Below are positions 9,910-12,849 of a stretch of 12,849 bases of DNA, one piece after another (the first letter of the stretch is position 1; each line of letters starts with the position of its first letter). Origin of the DNA: Methanobacterium sp. (GTDB lineage: Archaea; Methanobacteriota; Methanobacteria; Methanobacteriales; Methanobacteriaceae); NCBI GenBank assembly GCA_019084405.1, contig JAHRFX010000048.1:1-12849 (forward strand), in the 5' to 3' direction. The position numbers were made by a program, and so were the translations under genes. The notes below the pieces were generated by a model, which did not search any database, was not told the origin of the DNA, and was given only the letters and a program-made list of their open reading frames with translations.

Positions 9910-12038
9910 TCAATCACCGAACATCCTATTGCAATAATCATGCTGAAATGATCTATCATTATCTTTTTCACAATAGCTCGTGAAGAATCTTTATCCTCCA
10001 AAAATGACGTGTATTTAATATTATACTCACTCATAATACTATTCTTTTCACATATGCCCCAAATATCAGTTTCACTTCCAATATAATCACTTAATTTTGA
10101 TGGAAGATAAGGGTTTATTTTTTTATAGTCTTTAGTCGACGCATCATTTACAATAAGACATTGAAATTTAGTGGATAAATTTAGAAATTCAAAAAAACTA
10201 ACATAAGAATTAACTTGAATATTATCCTTTATAGATGAGTTAGAAATAGCATTTTTGAGTCCCTTTACATCAGATGTGAATATATGTAGCCTATACTTAT
10301 CCTGATAAAAGGGATCTATGTGTTCGAAAGCATCAAAGACTTCTTCTAAATTTCTGGTTTCATAAAATGATCCAAAATATGCAAAGTTTACATAGTTATT
10401 ATCAAGTTTATAGGATGTATGGGTTAAATAATAAAACTCTTTAGGTAAGGTTGGTTGTGTTTTTATGGTTGATTTTTTATTTATTATTTTTGCAACATCA
10501 GCATACGGAAACTCATCAATCATGAATTGTTTTTGATTCATATTCGTGAAAAGTATCTCATCTGCAAAAATATAAGCTAAATATTCACATAAAAAAAATA
10601 AGTTATTACCGAAGTATTTTGGCATTTTATTTTTTATAAGTATTTCATCTATTTTTTTAAGGTATTTTTTGTCTTTTATTTTACTTTCCCGAACATTTGA
10701 TTTAATATCATATAATATAGGGTCTGAAAACTCTGCAACCCATTTTGTTTTTGGATGATTAAGTTTATACTCAAAAGCTAAAAAATGTGAAGCAGGAAAC
10801 ATGACACGACTATATACTAGATCATAATGTTTTTTATCACTAATTCTATGTGATATTTGCTCCATTCCCATTTCACAAAAATCTTTTATATCATCCCAAT
10901 TACCAAAACTTTGATGTGAATTAATCACAATTCGGTTTTCAATAAATTCATCTACAAGACCATTAAGATTATCATCAGTTTGTCTCATGTCATTCATGTT
11001 ATTTTGAATAACATCTACCACTGAATTAAGTTCTCTTACTCGTTTTCCCATTACATTAGCACTTGTATCAACATAAGGGGGGAAACAATATGATACAACC
11101 AATGTTTTTGCTAAATTTTTGTTTAAATCAGAATATGAAAAATATGCAAAACAAGAACTATTTATTGCTTTATGTACCCTTTGAATGTCATTGGGATAAT
11201 GATTTAAATATTTATTTATAAAAGAAGTCTGGGCTCTTATCTTCTGTTTGATAAATTCTTGCTTTTCGATATCTTCAGTAGTAATTAAAAGATTGTTTAA
11301 CTCTTTTATAACCTTCAAACGTTCCTTAACGTTAAATCCATAACTGAGGGGTCTTCTTGATACTGAATGAGATCTTACGAATCGATAATAAATTGCTGTT
11401 TTGGGCTTTAAAACAAAAAATTGTAAATCATTTAAAACTACTAAATTGCAAAAGAATACAATATCTTCACCACTACCTAAATCAATGTTAAATCTTGTTT
11501 TTTTGATTATGTTAGTGGGAATCAACTTACAAGCATTTATAGTGAGAACCATACTTATATTAATAAGCGGTTGACCAATCACACCTTGATTATTACTTAT
11601 TTGTTTATCAATTGGGGAAGAATTATATTTTTTATCTTCGTCAACATCTATTATATTGGAAACTACTATCCTATTTTGTTTTGCGTGTTTAAACATCTGT
11701 TCTAAAAAATTAGGAGATATAAAATCATCAGCATCGATAAAAGTAGAATAATCTCTACATGCTTTTTCAATCCCAATATTTCTCGCGTTGGATGCATTTG
11801 CAAGTTCACTATAAAAAAGTTTGATATTCATTTTTGGGTTTTTTTCTTTAAAATCTTCAATTATCTTCTTAGTCCCATCTAATTCTCCATTAATAATAAA
11901 AATATGTTCAAAGAGGTTATAATCTATAGTTTGATGTTTCATTGAGTTTAAAAGTATTGATATATATTTCTCTGCTTTATAAATTGGCGTGATAATGCTT
12001 ATTCCTTCCCCTAATTCTAAATTATTATTTAATGTCAT
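9906..12038 (-). CDS. Bifunctional glycosyltransferase, GT2 domain fused to GT4-like domain
   Basis: A 710-residue protein with two glycosyltransferase modules. The N-terminal module (about 12-230) is GT-A/GT2: GISIITPIYKAEKYI, SNARNIGIEKA, the metal-binding DADD (102-105) and GSGEDIVFF (189-197) with the likely catalytic acid. A helical linker follows. The C-terminal module (about 311 to the end) is GT-B and GT4-like: KTLVVSYCFPPYVDTSANVMG at its start, WVAEFSDPILYD (433-444, usually RDPW), FAYFGSFYETRNLEEV (552-567) and the donor-site NPYLPSKLSDYIG (642-654). It probably adds two successive sugars to one acceptor. I chose the second ATG (12038), preceded by AAGGATGG; ATG at 12047 adds only three residues. 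Its stop overlaps the methyltransferase start (ATGA). GC content is very low (10 of 60 bases at 10621-10680), with many A/T runs, but the frame is intact. The usual first Glu of the GT4 E-x7-E motif is not obvious, so activity of that half is uncertain. Confidence 0.85.
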   Translation of the reverse strand: MTLNNNLELGEGISIITPIYKAEKYISILLNSMKHQTIDYNLFEHIFIINGELDGTKKIIEDFKEKNPKMNIKLFYSELANASNARNIGIEKACRDYSTFIDADDFISPNFLEQMFKHAKQNRIVVSNIIDVDEDKKYNSSPIDKQISNNQGVIGQPLINISMVLTINACKLIPTNIIKKTRFNIDLGSGEDIVFFCNLVVLNDLQFFVLKPKTAIYYRFVRSHSVSRRPLSYGFNVKERLKVIKELNNLLITTEDIEKQEFIKQKIRAQTSFINKYLNHYPNDIQRVHKAINSSCFAYFSYSDLNKNLAKTLVVSYCFPPYVDTSANVMGKRVRELNSVVDVIQNNMNDMRQTDDNLNGLVDEFIENRIVINSHQSFGNWDDIKDFCEMGMEQISHRISDKKHYDLVYSRVMFPASHFLAFEYKLNHPKTKWVAEFSDPILYDIKSNVRESKIKDKKYLKKIDEILIKNKMPKYFGNNLFFLCEYLAYIFADEILFTNMNQKQFMIDEFPYADVAKIINKKSTIKTQPTLPKEFYYLTHTSYKLDNNYVNFAYFGSFYETRNLEEVFDAFEHIDPFYQDKYRLHIFTSDVKGLKNAISNSSIKDNIQVNSYVSFFEFLNLSTKFQCLIVNDASTKDYKKINPYLPSKLSDYIGSETDIWGICEKNSIMSEYNIKYTSFLEDKDSSRAIVKKIMIDHFSMIIAIGCSVIE

Positions 12039-12097
12039 TGGTACCATCCTTATTATTTAGAGAATTTATTTTATTACATAACAGGGTGTCTGATTTA

Positions 12098-12136
12098 GTG
12101 TGAAAATTCACCAGTTATCTGACTTTAATTTCACAC
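12098..12136. repeat. Inverted repeat between the glycosyltransferase and the transposase
   Basis: GTGTGAAAATT (12098-12108) pairs with AATTTCACAC (12127-12136), with one bulged A and an 18-nt loop. It could be part of the insertion-sequence end (transposase binding) or an operator between the divergent genes. Confidence 0.55.
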
Positions 12137-12152
12137 AAAAATAATTATTTGC

Positions 12153-12185
<33 letters not shown>

Positions 12186-12203
12186 TATATATTAAAAAGA
12201 GGT

Positions 12204-12258
<55 letters not shown>

Positions 12259-12260
12259 AA

Positions 12261-12849
<589 letters not shown>

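Overview
The window looks like a cell-surface polysaccharide cluster from a methanogenic archaeon, most likely Methanobacteriales (Methanobacterium-like). The support is the low GC content, archaeal Shine-Dalgarno sites (GGTGA, AGTGAT) just before start codons, a TTG start behind a good GGTGA site, archaeal-style TATA boxes, and a zinc-ribbon/membrane/CARDB surface protein of a kind common in methanogens. The genus is an inference, because no rRNA or marker gene is present.

Layout. Positions 1-125 hold the 5' end of a minus-strand gene that leaves the window. Positions 216-1565 are a decayed insertion sequence with 25-bp imperfect terminal inverted repeats and a frameshifted zinc-ribbon DDE transposase. 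From 1522 to 12047 almost everything is on the minus strand. Read in transcription order it runs: fused GT2-GT4 glycosyltransferase (9906-12038); coiled-coil SAM methyltransferase (8833-9909, ATGA overlap); WecC-type UDP-N-acetylmannosamine dehydrogenase (7456-8751); UDP-glucose 6-dehydrogenase (6027-7364); Wzm-type ABC permease (5227-6024); Wzt-type ABC ATPase (4460-5203); GT2 glycosyltransferase (3425-4375); and a second GT2 (1522-2409) whose last 13 codons come from the insertion sequence. One plus-strand gene (2807-3394, zinc ribbon/CARDB) sits between the two GT2 genes. From about 12082 a second, unrelated insertion sequence begins; its plus-strand transposase (12261 onward) is cut by the window edge.

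How the genes fit together. The two dehydrogenases would supply nucleotide-activated uronic acids (UDP-GlcA and probably UDP-ManNAcA or a similar amino-uronate). The glycosyltransferases would assemble an acidic glycan on the cytoplasmic side, and the Wzm/Wzt pair would export it. The methyltransferase could modify or terminate the chain. Its long coiled coil, which contains a 40-bp perfect DNA repeat, makes a chain-length ruler like that of bacterial WbdD a testable idea. No initiating phosphosugar transferase, epimerase or polymerase is visible here, so the locus is probably incomplete in this window.

The 8833-12047 block is clearly more AT-rich than the GT2 genes at the other end, and insertion sequences flank the cluster on both sides. 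This suggests assembly from parts of different origin.
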